From the IMG/VR virus record IMGVR_UViG_3300023278_002893, positions 186,001 through 250,000 of that record: a stretch of 64,000 nucleotides of DNA; one strand, given 5' to 3'. This stretch comes from a virus. Below the pieces are notes generated by a model, which saw only the letters and a list, made by a program, of their open reading frames with translations, was not told where the DNA came from and searched no databases. This document shows, one piece after another, positions 43,233 through 51,646 of the stretch. The position numbers and the translations under genes were made by a program. Positions within the stretch are counted from its first letter, which is position 1. Each line of letters opens with the position of its first letter.

Positions 43233-43766
43233 CTAATATAATCCTCCAAGCACGTCATGTGCTACTTGCTGAGAATTCATCTTATCTCTCAGAACATGGC
43301 TGTGGTCATCTACGTATTCCAACAGAGCTTCGAAATCCGCGAATATCTGAGTAGTTTCACCGATCAACCACGTCGGTATATCCTTTAGGGTAAAATCGGT
43401 TACCAGATACACTGGGCGACCTTCGCGGAAAGATTCCCACGCTTCAGAGATGGTACCCGCACCCCGCTGGACGGACTCATCGTAATATACGATAATGGCG
43501 TCGGACATCTGGATCGCATACATGTCCTTTCGGAACAGTACTTTCCGCACCAGACTTCTTACCTCATCCAACTTTCCATCACACTTCAGTTGGGTTAGGC
43601 GTGTTTGGATTGGGACGTCGTGGTCGAGTTCCTCTTCGACAATCTCAAGCTTAACAGGGTTAATCGCCTCGTGCCGTCTATTTTCGAGTTCCTGTGTAAC
43701 CCACTCTCTCCAACCCATTCCCAAATTCTTCTTGTACTCCATGCCTCCTGATAAATAAAATATCAT
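43233..43766 (-). CDS. Nucleoside 2-deoxyribosyltransferase-like protein
   Basis: 177 aa; starts MIFYLSGGMEYKKNLGMGWREWV, the conserved LSGxM...W pattern of this fold, then QMSDAIIVYYDESVQRGAGTISEAWESFREGRPVYLV, with the E-x-x-x-A/GTxSE core. These enzymes swap bases on deoxyribosides, or (DNPH1-like) hydrolyse dNMPs. Coupled by ATGA overlap to the nucleotidase gene upstream. Confidence 0.75.
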   Translation of the reverse strand: MIFYLSGGMEYKKNLGMGWREWVTQELENRRHEAINPVKLEIVEEELDHDVPIQTRLTQLKCDGKLDEVRSLVRKVLFRKDMYAIQMSDAIIVYYDESVQRGAGTISEAWESFREGRPVYLVTDFTLKDIPTWLIGETTQIFADFEALLEYVDDHSHVLRDKMNSQQVAHDVLGGLY

Positions 43767-44371
43767 GCGTAATACTCCTTAGCAACCTCCACCATCTCTC
43801 TCCAGTTATAGACACGGGTGAGTCTGCCTTTGTTGTCCTCAAGTTCGTGAGGATCTGTGGACAGGTGTTGATTCCAAGGTTGATCCCTCATAATAACATC
43901 AATACCTGCATTTACTAAATTTGTTATTTGCCAAACCTCGTCTTCGATCATGACTTGGATTCCAGATAACTTACAGAATTCAGCCTTATCCGAAACGTGG
44001 AATATGTCGTCATAATAAGCGGTGTTTTTATTTAACCACTTGCGGGTATCTTCCATAATAACAGGATGATTTTCACGAGCGGTGACAAAGTAAATCTTTA
44101 TATCCGGCCCAAGTTGTTTTTTAAGATCCCGAGTGAGAAGACTATTATCTTCTTCAAGTGGGGGAATCTTGGCAAACAACCGGTTTTCAATATAAAGAGT
44201 CTTGCGCATATCCTTTGGACGGGTTTCTCTAGTTAATCCGAAGACCTCTTCAATATGATATGCTTCTATTTCATAATCTGGTTCTAACCCGTAGTGTTCT
44301 TTGAGTGCGGGAATTGCACCTGCCATATAGTCCGCCACACAACCATCGCAATCGATTCCAATTTTTTTCAA
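43763..44371 (-). CDS. HAD-family 5'(3')-deoxyribonucleotidase-like protein
   Basis: 202 aa, TTG start with AAGGATGG. Motif I GIDCDGCVADYM (D-x-D nucleophile), motif II FVTARE, motif III Lys in VSDKAEFC, and motif IV VMIEDEVWQI. Dephosphorylates (d)NMPs. With the deoxyribosyltransferase-like gene it would trim or recycle nucleotide pools. Confidence 0.8.
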   Translation of the reverse strand: MKKIGIDCDGCVADYMAGAIPALKEHYGLEPDYEIEAYHIEEVFGLTRETRPKDMRKTLYIENRLFAKIPPLEEDNSLLTRDLKKQLGPDIKIYFVTARENHPVIMEDTRKWLNKNTAYYDDIFHVSDKAEFCKLSGIQVMIEDEVWQITNLVNAGIDVIMRDQPWNQHLSTDPHELEDNKGRLTRVYNWREMVEVAKEYYA

Positions 44372-44385
44372 TTATCCATCCTTAT

Positions 44386-44628
44386 CTAGTAGAAATCTGC
44401 GTCTTCTGGTTCATTCCCATAACCTAGCTCATATGCCTCGTCAATATCCAGATACATATGGGTGGGCCAGAAAGAAATACGTCTTCGGGTTTTGGGATAC
44501 CAGTCCTTACTATACTTACACTTGGGAAACTGATCACACCCCACGAAGAGCGCACCGCTTGCTTTATTTGTTCTTTTTACGGTGGCTCCCTCGTTGCAGT
44601 GGGGACAGCTTTGTCCTGTCTTCTTCAT
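44386..44628 (-). CDS. Topoisomerase-type zinc-ribbon protein, 80 aa
   Basis: ATG at 44628 with GAGGAG. CPHCNEGATVKRTNKASGALFVGCDQFPKCKYSKDWY is the classic C4 zinc ribbon of bacterial topoisomerase I tails, here alone. Likely binds DNA or a replication protein. Overlaps the neighbouring gene by 65 bases. Confidence 0.7.
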   Translation of the reverse strand: MKKTGQSCPHCNEGATVKRTNKASGALFVGCDQFPKCKYSKDWYPKTRRRISFWPTHMYLDIDEAYELGYGNEPEDADFY

Positions 44629-44848
44629 CACTCGGCTCCTCTTCTAATGAACCAAAATAACTTGTAAGCCATTCATTTACGCCGTGAATCTTATCGGGAA
44701 CCACGTCAGTGATTATACGCCATTGCTTATACTCTTTATTGACGTAGGCTATTACCAACTCTTCGTCCCAGATGAAGGAGAGTTTATTCTCGTCTCTCCA
44801 CTCCAGGCTCCTTTCAGCAATAATACGATTTAATTCCCGGGAAGTCAA
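44564..44848 (-). CDS. Hypothetical protein, 94 aa
   Basis: TTG at 44848 overlaps the previous stop; SD is poor. Sequence contains WRIITDVVPDKIHGVNEWLTSYFGSLEEEPSDEEDR. Overlaps the zinc-ribbon gene at its 3' end. Function unknown. Confidence 0.5.
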   Translation of the reverse strand: MTSRELNRIIAERSLEWRDENKLSFIWDEELVIAYVNKEYKQWRIITDVVPDKIHGVNEWLTSYFGSLEEEPSDEEDRTKLSPLQRGSHRKKNK

Positions 44849-45159
44849 TTAATTTGTGCCCACCGAAGAGCAATTTCCCTCTTTTCCACCAAAGAGGTTG
44901 ATGCCTTTATAACATCTCCTACATTGTCGGGAAGCTGGTTATTGATCTTCAGGTACTTTAGTAATGCGTAATCTATTAGAGCATCTATCTCAAGGGCGTC
45001 CGGAGCATCTGGATCACCAGCAATACCACTCATAAGTCGAAGTTTTATGTCCCGGTACTTACTAGATGCGGTAGCCAGCATAAGACCGAAAGAATCCAGA
45101 TCCTTCAATTTGGAACCCTTCGCTTGTAGAAAATATCGAGCCTTAGTAATATCATTCAT
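44845..45159 (-). CDS. Hypothetical protein, 104 aa
   Basis: ATG at 45159, with GAGG 11 bases upstream and, curiously, TTGATA-N17-TATAAT ending only four bases before the ATG. Predicted helical; contains SFGLMLATASSKYRDIKLRLMSGIAG. Follows the HolA-like gene. Function unknown. Confidence 0.55.
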   Translation of the reverse strand: MNDITKARYFLQAKGSKLKDLDSFGLMLATASSKYRDIKLRLMSGIAGDPDAPDALEIDALIDYALLKYLKINNQLPDNVGDVIKASTSLVEKREIALRWAQIN

Positions 45160-45188
45160 TTCAATTATACCTCATATATGTATTTTTA

Positions 45189-45926
45189 TCAAGGCGTGCA
45201 AATTTTTATTAGCGACATCTGCAATAACATCTTCTCATCATACTGCCAAGTCCTAATGAGACGGTCTAGCTTCTGCATCTCTTGCAGGGCGTTGTCTATA
45301 TCCTCACCCGACCACTCTCTGAGGGCAGGCATGGTCTTCTTGACACGATAGACGTGCTGCTTGATTTCCCTAGCGATAACTTCCGCTGAGCTTCCCTGGT
45401 GCTGCTTGATCTTCTTCAATAGAAGGATATGACCCGAGAGCAGCGAGAATAAAGCCAAAGGATTATAATCATTGGCAAACAGAAGATTACTCTGTTGGAT
45501 GACCCGCGCCGCATTCTTAAAGTTCAAAGAATCCAGCAGGTCAAATGGTTTTATCTCTGGCTTATTTAGTTCCTTAACGATGAAGTTCTTCTTTACTAAC
45601 TTACCCAGTCTCGTAGTCTTGTTCCAGGACTTGGATATTAGGATAAGAGCGTTGGTAGGTATCGGGTTCTCTAATAGAGAAGATGCCAGTTCTTCTATCT
45701 GTCCAAACTTAGTATCTGCATTTCTGATCACGATAACTTTTGAATCGGCGAAAAGATCATTTGCATTATATTCAGTAGTTAGATTACCAATACGTATATC
45801 ATCTATAGCGGCATCGTAACGCAGCCAAGACGCGGACGCATACTGCTTCTCTAGATCAGGAAGATACTTCTTCTCAATCATATCTGCATCGTCTCCATAG
45901 ACGAAGTAGAATCCTTTTACTGGCAT
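45189..45926 (-). CDS. DNA polymerase III delta (HolA-like) clamp-loader subunit
   Basis: 245 aa. FYFVYGDDADMIEKKYLPDL at the N-terminus, ANDLFADSKVIVIRNADT and the helical LFSLLSGHILLLKKIKQH collar region match bacterial delta subunits. Delta opens the sliding clamp. Together with the DnaX-like protein it implies a phage clamp loader of bacterial design, while most phages use T4-type loaders or none. Shorter than E. coli delta (343). Confidence 0.75.
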   Translation of the reverse strand: MPVKGFYFVYGDDADMIEKKYLPDLEKQYASASWLRYDAAIDDIRIGNLTTEYNANDLFADSKVIVIRNADTKFGQIEELASSLLENPIPTNALILISKSWNKTTRLGKLVKKNFIVKELNKPEIKPFDLLDSLNFKNAARVIQQSNLLFANDYNPLALFSLLSGHILLLKKIKQHQGSSAEVIAREIKQHVYRVKKTMPALREWSGEDIDNALQEMQKLDRLIRTWQYDEKMLLQMSLIKICTP

Positions 45927-46267
45927 ATATGTCCTTGTTCTACAATATAACGCACAGAGACCAAACTTTCTGCAACATCGTGAAGTGCCCGTACTTTATC
46001 CCCAATGTACTGCTCGCATTCATTTATATCAAATCTGATAGGAGCTGCTGTGGAGATAAAGGGCGGATCATACAACCCATCCGCGGTTGTAACATATATT
46101 TTTTCGAAGAATTTATTGAGTTCAAAAATATCTTTGTTTAGCTTCCGTATATAAGCATACGCTGCCGTCTTATCTCTCATAGAAAACTCTTCATATTTTC
46201 TCAACACCCCTGCAATCTTCTGATGGATTCTATGAATGTCCTGTACGTCATGTACTGCTTGTAACAT
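45917..46267 (-). CDS. Hypothetical protein, 116 aa
   Basis: ATG at 46267 with GAGGAG. Helical N-half (HDVQDIHRIHQKIAGVLRKYEEF), beta-like C-half. Overlaps the HolA-like start. Located inside the replication block; function unknown. Confidence 0.55.
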   Translation of the reverse strand: MLQAVHDVQDIHRIHQKIAGVLRKYEEFSMRDKTAAYAYIRKLNKDIFELNKFFEKIYVTTADGLYDPPFISTAAPIRFDINECEQYIGDKVRALHDVAESLVSVRYIVEQGHICQ

Positions 46268-46318
46268 AATAAACTCCTCATTCTCCCCTAAAAGACAGAC
46301 GTGTGTGAAAAAAAATTA

Positions 46319-46696
46319 CTATAAGCTTTCTTTAAACTGGAAAGTTCCTAGTACCTCAAGTCGATCACTGAATATTTTGACAGCCTTACGAAATAACCTC
46401 TCAACAGCATCTGCATTTTCAAAAGTAAGATTCGCGTATTCCACTATTTGAGACTCTCTATTACGACTAAAGTCTGAAAATTTCAAAGCTCTCTTTTTGA
46501 TTACACCAGGACGCTCGATTTTTTCTCTTATCTGGAAAATTTCCAGATAGAACTCGTATCCAAACTGTATGTGCTCTTCAATGATTTTATGTTCTTCATC
46601 TGTGACGTCCAAACTTAAGTTTATGGAATACAATCGTCGCAGATCCGACTCCAGATCTCTATTACGTGTATAACTCTTTTTAATGTTAATTTTCAT
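46319..46696 (-). CDS. Hypothetical helical protein, 125 aa
   Basis: ATG at 46696 overlapping the HNH stop. Lys/Arg/Glu-rich, helical throughout, with NRDLESDLRRLYSINLSLDV and ENADAVERLFRKAVKIFSD. No recognised family. Confidence 0.55.
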   Translation of the reverse strand: MKINIKKSYTRNRDLESDLRRLYSINLSLDVTDEEHKIIEEHIQFGYEFYLEIFQIREKIERPGVIKKRALKFSDFSRNRESQIVEYANLTFENADAVERLFRKAVKIFSDRLEVLGTFQFKESL

Positions 46697-47400
46697 TTTT
46701 CTTTCCCCTTTGCCTGAAATTCTTTTTCAGTCATTGTGCCCTTCCTTAAATTACAACTTGGGCAGGTTAGTGCTATATTTTCTTTAGTGTTACTTCCATT
46801 ACGACTGAGTGGTGTTTTGTGATCTGCGTGATAATCTGTAGGTAGTTTGGTTCCACAATAATAACACCTATTGTTCTGTATTTTCAATAAATCTTCTAAA
46901 TCTCCAATTGTAAACCAATTACTTCTTCTACCCTTCCTACGACGCCTCAACAAACTATGAACTTTATAATATCCCAAAGTTCTAGATTTACCATGGGTAG
47001 TTACTGCTTCTAATTGTCCGCAGCCGCAACTTCTTGTTTTCCCAGATCTTAATGTTGCGCCTTTAGTGACGTGAATGTTTCCACAATCACAAAGGCATTT
47101 GAACCTCATGTTTCCCCACTTGTCTTGATGAGAAAATTCTAACACTTTCAACTTTCCAAAACGACCACCCTTACGTACAGGTTTAAGTTGTCTTTTGTGG
47201 GTAGACTCTGCGATGAAGCACCCACAACTTCTAGTGTGTCCTCCACGAAGAGATTGACCTAGGACCTTCTTTTCTTTTCCACAATCACAAATACAATCCC
47301 AGGTAGTTCTATTTGAAAGTTTAGAACTGGATAACCCCACAACCAGAAGTTTGCCAAAACGTTTTCCAGTATGATCGTATTTTAACGGTCTCTTACTCAT
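46693..47400 (-). CDS. HNH homing endonuclease with paired zinc fingers
   Basis: 235 aa, same architecture as 14033-14782: GKRFGKLLVV and GRFGKLKVLEF modules with CICDCG...SCGC and CLCDCGN...SCGC clusters, then CYYCGTKLPTDYHADHKTPLSRNG...LTCPSCN. Inserted between the DnaX-like gene and the replication operon with 4-base overlaps on both sides. Confidence 0.9.
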   Translation of the reverse strand: MSKRPLKYDHTGKRFGKLLVVGLSSSKLSNRTTWDCICDCGKEKKVLGQSLRGGHTRSCGCFIAESTHKRQLKPVRKGGRFGKLKVLEFSHQDKWGNMRFKCLCDCGNIHVTKGATLRSGKTRSCGCGQLEAVTTHGKSRTLGYYKVHSLLRRRRKGRRSNWFTIGDLEDLLKIQNNRCYYCGTKLPTDYHADHKTPLSRNGSNTKENIALTCPSCNLRKGTMTEKEFQAKGKEK

Positions 47401-48368
47401 GTTATCAAAGACATTCTAATGATGCCCATTTCAAGCACCGACTTACTGTTAGGTGTGGCGGTGAAATTCCTCTCCACATCCAAACAAATGTTGAACAGGT
47501 TCTGCAGATGGTTCAAATCAAACACAGGGGCATGTTCTGGCAAATGCTGACGTGCGGGAGTCTTCATTCCAAAATTCTCGAGCGAAAAATAATACCACCA
47601 TTTACCCAAAGTCTGAATGATTACACGTGCGTCTTCTTTTTTCCTAAGGTTTCCCACCAGTTCCAAAGAGGTTGCGAGATCTGCAGCGTAAAGAGAACTG
47701 ACCAAATCAAAGTAAACAGAAGCATTACTTTCAACATCTTCGCCTGAAAGATACTTTTGTAGAAGGGTGAGTCCGTCTCGAACACTTCCCTCAGCACGGA
47801 TTGCAACATCATGAATCACCTCACTCGATAGGCTAAGACCTTCCTTTTCAGATACCTGCTTGTAATACTCATTCAGGGTATCTGTATCTACATCCGTGAA
47901 TTCATACAAAGCACATCGAGACCTTACGGTCGGGATAAGCTTGTGCGGTTCCGTGGTGGACAGAATGAAGGTTGTATTGGGCGGTGGTTCTTCCAGGGTC
48001 TTGAGTAGGGCATTGAACGCGTTCTTAGAAAGCATGTGCGCTTCGTCAAGGATAATAACCTTGTGACCCTTACTGGAGTACCTAATTCCTTCAATCATCT
48101 CTCTCACGCTATCTACGCCTGTGTTAGACGCAGCGTCGACCTCACTTACCACCATTGACATCTCAGCTTCAGATAGTTCTGGATTGAGAAGTCTGGCTAC
48201 AATCCTGGCGGAGGTGGTCTTTCCACATCCTCTTGTACCGGCAAAGATAAGGGCGTGGCCAAGGGTACCCTTCGTCAGTGCGCTTTCTAATTGCTTTACT
48301 GTCCCATCCTGGCCAATGACCTCAGAGAAATCCTGGGGTCTGTACTTAAGCGCTAATACATCGCTCAT
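47397..48368 (-). CDS. dnaX: DNA polymerase III gamma/tau-like clamp-loader ATPase
   Basis: 323 aa. YRPQDFSEVIGQDGTVKQLESAL, Walker A GTRGCGKTT, the AA-x-NTGVDSVRE and HKVIILDEAHMLSKNAFNALLKTLEEPP (Walker B), sensor STTEPHKL and the SRC motif TVRSRC. The four-Cys zinc module normally between Walker A and B is missing (ARLLNPELSEAEMS instead), and there is no tau tail. It should load a sliding clamp with the HolA-like subunit. Cys replaces Val in the P-loop. Confidence 0.93.
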   Translation of the reverse strand: MSDVLALKYRPQDFSEVIGQDGTVKQLESALTKGTLGHALIFAGTRGCGKTTSARIVARLLNPELSEAEMSMVVSEVDAASNTGVDSVREMIEGIRYSSKGHKVIILDEAHMLSKNAFNALLKTLEEPPPNTTFILSTTEPHKLIPTVRSRCALYEFTDVDTDTLNEYYKQVSEKEGLSLSSEVIHDVAIRAEGSVRDGLTLLQKYLSGEDVESNASVYFDLVSSLYAADLATSLELVGNLRKKEDARVIIQTLGKWWYYFSLENFGMKTPARQHLPEHAPVFDLNHLQNLFNICLDVERNFTATPNSKSVLEMGIIRMSLIT

Positions 48369-48390
48369 AGTTAAATCCTTTCCTTATGTT

Positions 48391-48624
48391 TTACTCCAAC
48401 AGACCTAAAGCTGCCTTTACCTTGTCGTTATGTGTGTAGTCCTCGGGATCAACCTTCCAGTTACCCTTCATCCGATGACGTCCCCAATGGGCGCCGCAAT
48501 CATCACAGATGAACCAACGGGTGTCGGGCATCATTCTTAAGAACCGATAATCTGAGGGCGCGTCCGTCATTGAGGCGTCGCAGCACTTTGAACGGATGTC
48601 CTCGTAACTTCTTTCCTCTGCCAT
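48391..48624 (-). CDS. Small zinc-finger protein, 77 aa
   Basis: ATG at 48624 with AAGGAG. SKCCDAS near residue 12 and WFICDDCGAHWGRH (about 37-50) give four Cys plus His for one zinc. Directly upstream of the DnaX-like gene. In the gap 48625-48759 I see only a GGTCTC/GAGGCC hairpin and no convincing promoter. Confidence 0.6.
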   Translation of the reverse strand: MAEERSYEDIRSKCCDASMTDAPSDYRFLRMMPDTRWFICDDCGAHWGRHRMKGNWKVDPEDYTHNDKVKAALGLLE

Positions 48625-48759
48625 GTTGTTCTCCTTAAAACGTAATTTTAGCTAGGTTTATTTGTAGCACACTTTGATGTAGGTACACCAATAGAGAAGA
48701 GTGTTATAGGTAACTCTGTAATGTAAACAGTGAGGGCCTCTAACGAGACCTTTATACTA

Positions 48760-49026
48760 TCACTGTCGATTGTGTCGCCCATTTATAATATTCCTCAATC
48801 TGCGAAGCTTGAAAGGCCATCTGTCTTTTAGTATCCGGGTACATTGTTCTCGACTAACGGCAGAATACACATCTCCGCCTAAGAGTCTAATAATTATCTT
48901 CAGTCGCTCTCGTACTATATAAACACCAACTTCAGAAAGGTGCTTTTTATTTACGAGATTGATTACAACACTGATGGACTTATGCAGTCGCTTCTTCTCT
49001 ACCGGTGTGAGAGTTTTGTAGAGCAT
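48760..49026 (-). CDS. Hypothetical basic protein, 88 aa
   Basis: ATG at 49026 inside the end of the DERA gene, with a GAGGAG site, overlapping 47 bases. Helical and basic; ends RRLRNIINGRHNRQ. Could bind nucleic acid. Function unknown. Confidence 0.55.
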   Translation of the reverse strand: MLYKTLTPVEKKRLHKSISVVINLVNKKHLSEVGVYIVRERLKIIIRLLGGDVYSAVSREQCTRILKDRWPFKLRRLRNIINGRHNRQ

Positions 49027-49699
49027 TAAACTCCTCCATTATCTTCACACCTGCACTAGTTCCTAGCCTGTCTGCTCCCGCTTCAATCATCGCCAGTGCG
49101 GTATCCAAATCACTTATACCCGCCGAGGCTTTGATCAGGGGGCGAGAAGCATTGCCCCTTAGTTCTGACCAACGCGCAACATCTTCTACCTGGGCTCCGG
49201 CACTGCCGAACCCGGTGGAAGTTTTAATGTAGTCTATGTGCGGCGCGTAGTCCTTGATATAATGGAAAATGGTATCCTTTTCTTTCTCGGTCAGATAGCA
49301 AGTCTCCACGATACATTTTAACGTTCCTCCAGCATTGGAAGCAGTTTTGCCCATCAACTGGAGTTCTTTAATTATAAGATCAAACTTCTTGTTTTTCAAT
49401 TCACCATAGTTCAGAACAAAGTCAATCTCGTCAATCCCACGCCCAAAGAAATAACGTGCCTCTTCCACCTTAAGTTGGAGAGGGATGTTGCCGTGGGGAA
49501 ATCCTACAACTGTACATACTTTGATGTGTGAATAACCTGTTGTATTTAACACCTGTCTAGCAGGCACTGCCATATATGGAGATAAACAGATTGCTGCGAA
49601 TTCATATTCAATTGCTTCGTCCAGCAATTTCTCGAACTGTTCTTCAGTGGCATTCGGCTTGAGAAGCGAATGATCTATGTAAGTATTAAGAGGTCTCAT
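48980..49699 (-). CDS. deoC: Deoxyribose-phosphate aldolase (DERA)
   Basis: 239 aa from ATG at 49699. TIM barrel with YIDHSLLKPNATEEQ, KVCTVVGFPHG, LKCIVETCYL (first active-site Lys), DYIKTSTGFGSAGA (Schiff-base Lys) and IKASAGI. Splits deoxyribose-5-phosphate to glyceraldehyde-3-phosphate and acetaldehyde, or joins them. It may salvage host DNA sugars or limit toxic intermediates. Overlaps the gene upstream by 14 bases. Confidence 0.92.
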   Translation of the reverse strand: MRPLNTYIDHSLLKPNATEEQFEKLLDEAIEYEFAAICLSPYMAVPARQVLNTTGYSHIKVCTVVGFPHGNIPLQLKVEEARYFFGRGIDEIDFVLNYGELKNKKFDLIIKELQLMGKTASNAGGTLKCIVETCYLTEKEKDTIFHYIKDYAPHIDYIKTSTGFGSAGAQVEDVARWSELRGNASRPLIKASAGISDLDTALAMIEAGADRLGTSAGVKIMEEFNALQNSHTGREEATA

Positions 49700-49967
49700 T
49701 ACGTCTCTCTTTTTCTTTTTCAATGGCTTGATTGAATACCGTAGATGCTCTATCTAAATGTTCATCGGTCCAATACTGGAGAAAGAATACCTGGTTCCCA
49801 AATAAGAGAGCAGTGCCTGCCCCCTCGACGTCGTAAAAATCAAAACCAAGTTCCTCTCCCCGTTCCTGGGTAAAAGTAAAACCTTTCTCCGTAGTAGTAA
49901 CCTTATTACCATCAGAATCAACATCACCTACTACATAAGTGCCCTTGCTTTCTATAATGTGCGTCAT
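49686..49967 (-). CDS. Hypothetical protein, 93 aa
   Basis: ATG at 49967, overlapped by the DERA start. Beta-rich with TFTQERGEELGFDFYDVEGAGTALLFG and a charged helical end. No family recognised. Confidence 0.55.
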   Translation of the reverse strand: MTHIIESKGTYVVGDVDSDGNKVTTTEKGFTFTQERGEELGFDFYDVEGAGTALLFGNQVFFLQYWTDEHLDRASTVFNQAIEKEKERRNETS

Positions 49968-49982
49968 TTTTAATCCCTTTCA

Positions 49983-50354
49983 TTAAAATACTTCATGTCC
50001 CATTTCTCTTATGAAGTGTATGATATCATCCTCTAAATCATCAAAGGCGGGTCCGTGATCCCATTCTTTCAAATGGGCCAGTTCGTGCGACAACGTTGAT
50101 AATATAGTCTTACTCGATAGCGCTATGCGCGGTTTGTTTAACTGGTGTAATCGAATATATAAAATCTTTTCGTTACAATTCCTTTCGTCAATATGTTTAG
50201 CACCAATACATTTTTTACAGGGCCAGCAAATACCGTAATACTGGGCTAATTTCTTAGTTTCTGGCACGATCTTTCCATAGGTCATTCCGAAATGTGCACA
50301 TACCTTATCCGCAATTTCGTGCATGTCTTTCCATAGAATGATACTATTTGTCAT
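49983..50354 (-). CDS. Zinc metallopeptidase-like protein, 123 aa
   Basis: ATG at 50354 with GGAGGTGATC. Active-site motif LSHELAHLKEWDHGPAF, an HExxH plus downstream His typical of SprT/YgjP/WLM-like zinc peptidases. An upstream WPCKKCIGAKH Cys pair may add a zinc site. Cytosolic; could cleave DNA-bound host proteins (SprT-like) or a specific target. Confidence 0.8.
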   Translation of the reverse strand: MTNSIILWKDMHEIADKVCAHFGMTYGKIVPETKKLAQYYGICWPCKKCIGAKHIDERNCNEKILYIRLHQLNKPRIALSSKTILSTLSHELAHLKEWDHGPAFDDLEDDIIHFIREMGHEVF

Positions 50355-50403
50355 TTAGGTAGATCACCTCCAGCGTATTTGTTTATCTCCTATAGGTAAA
50401 TTC

Positions 50404-50880
50404 TCAGACTGCGAATTTTTCGTCATTGGCTTGTTCCACGCGGCGGGCCATAGTAATCTCTCTATCAAAGAAGAATCTAATCTCTCTATCAACATCTACA
50501 TCGTTAGCGCTGCCGTGTATTGCGTTTAGAGTAATGTTATTGTGATCCCCGAAGTCGTGTCGTATAGTCCCAGCCGTTGCCTCTGCGGGATGTGTCGCAC
50601 CAATTAATTCCCGAAACTCACTAATACCGTCGTGTTTCATTATTACCATTGGCCATACCGGACCCGCACATATAGTGGTGATCAGGTTAGGAAAGAAATC
50701 CTTATCCTTGTGCTCTTCATAGAAGAACTCCGCGCCCTCCTTGTGAATCTGAACTGATTTGACAATCAATATTGCAAATCCAGCATCTTCGATTCTGGAA
50801 ATAATCTCACCCACTTTTCTGGCTCTAACGGCGTGGGGCTTAATCATCCCCAATGTTATGTGATCTACGGTCTCATTCAT
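50404..50880 (-). CDS. ndk: Nucleoside-diphosphate kinase
   Basis: 158 aa. GMIKPHAVRARKVGEIISRIEDAGF, the active-site NAIHGSAN (phospho-His) and ATHPAEATAGTIRHDFG all match NDK. Converts dNDPs to dNTPs with ATP, completing the dNMP kinase-NDK route. The 4-base overlap couples it to the gene upstream. Phage NDKs are uncommon; here it is full length. Confidence 0.95.
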   Translation of the reverse strand: MNETVDHITLGMIKPHAVRARKVGEIISRIEDAGFAILIVKSVQIHKEGAEFFYEEHKDKDFFPNLITTICAGPVWPMVIMKHDGISEFRELIGATHPAEATAGTIRHDFGDHNNITLNAIHGSANDVDVDREIRFFFDREITMARRVEQANDEKFAV

Positions 50881-51134
50881 TTTGTACGCACCCTAACTCT
50901 GACTTTCCACCCTTCATCCGAGGAGCCCCTCTCCCAGGTACTATCAGGATAGAATATTTTCATTACGTGGATAATATAGTTCCAGTTGTTCTCAGTGTTG
51001 GGCATACCACCATTGAGAAGTAATTCTTTCGCGCTCCAAGTCCCAGCACGCCATTGACCTGCGTTCTCTCCCTCCGTTGATAGGAGAGTATCAATTCCTC
51101 TTACTAAACTTTCATGTTCTTGGACGGTAGGCAT
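50877..51134 (-). CDS. Hypothetical protein, 85 aa
   Basis: ATG at 51134 overlapping the previous stop. Contains WRAGTWSAKELLLNGGMPNTENNWNYIIHV and WKVRVRVRTK. Acts perhaps with NDK, its neighbour. Not recognised. Confidence 0.55.
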   Translation of the reverse strand: MPTVQEHESLVRGIDTLLSTEGENAGQWRAGTWSAKELLLNGGMPNTENNWNYIIHVMKIFYPDSTWERGSSDEGWKVRVRVRTK

Positions 51135-51646
51135 TAGTCCCAGGCCTCGTATATTAGTTTCTCGATCTTATCTCTGTAATTTCTCATTAAATACATCTCA
51201 AATAGCATTCTCTCCCAGAGATCGGGATTACTGATTCCCAGATACTTATCCCTTTCCAGGGCAAGTTTTATCTTGATCACGTTGGTTAGTTGATGTCGCC
51301 AGACAAAGAATTCTAGATATGCGGTATCTAAAGTTGAGATTTGTGCCGCATTTCCTTCGTCCAGCGAAGAGCCTGCGGTCAATTCCCATAAGCGCTCACA
51401 GCGCGCGTTTCGATCTCTAAGCTCTTTTATATTGGATGCGTCACCCCCTTCCACTATGAAACGCATAAAAGCACTGTCCATCGCAATTACACAGCTTCTG
51501 GCGGACATTAGAGACGTGTGATAGGTAAATCTTTGTTCGTTCCGCGCCATTTCCTCAGTAAGGGTATCCACACCACTCCTGTACTCTAATCCCAAAGCTC
51601 CCAGTAAAACTACAAGCACGAGTAATACAGAAAGCACTATTCGCAT
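51134..51646 (-). CDS. Membrane-anchored helical protein, 170 aa
   Basis: N-terminal hydrophobic segment MRIVLSVLLVLVVLLGALGLEYRSG (TM or uncleaved signal), then helical, charged ectodomain with three Cys and no lipobox. ATG at 51646 overlaps the previous gene. Inner-membrane topology with periplasmic body is likely. Possible lysis (inner spanin-like) or exclusion protein. Confidence 0.6.
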   Translation of the reverse strand: MRIVLSVLLVLVVLLGALGLEYRSGVDTLTEEMARNEQRFTYHTSLMSARSCVIAMDSAFMRFIVEGGDASNIKELRDRNARCERLWELTAGSSLDEGNAAQISTLDTAYLEFFVWRHQLTNVIKIKLALERDKYLGISNPDLWERMLFEMYLMRNYRDKIEKLIYEAWD

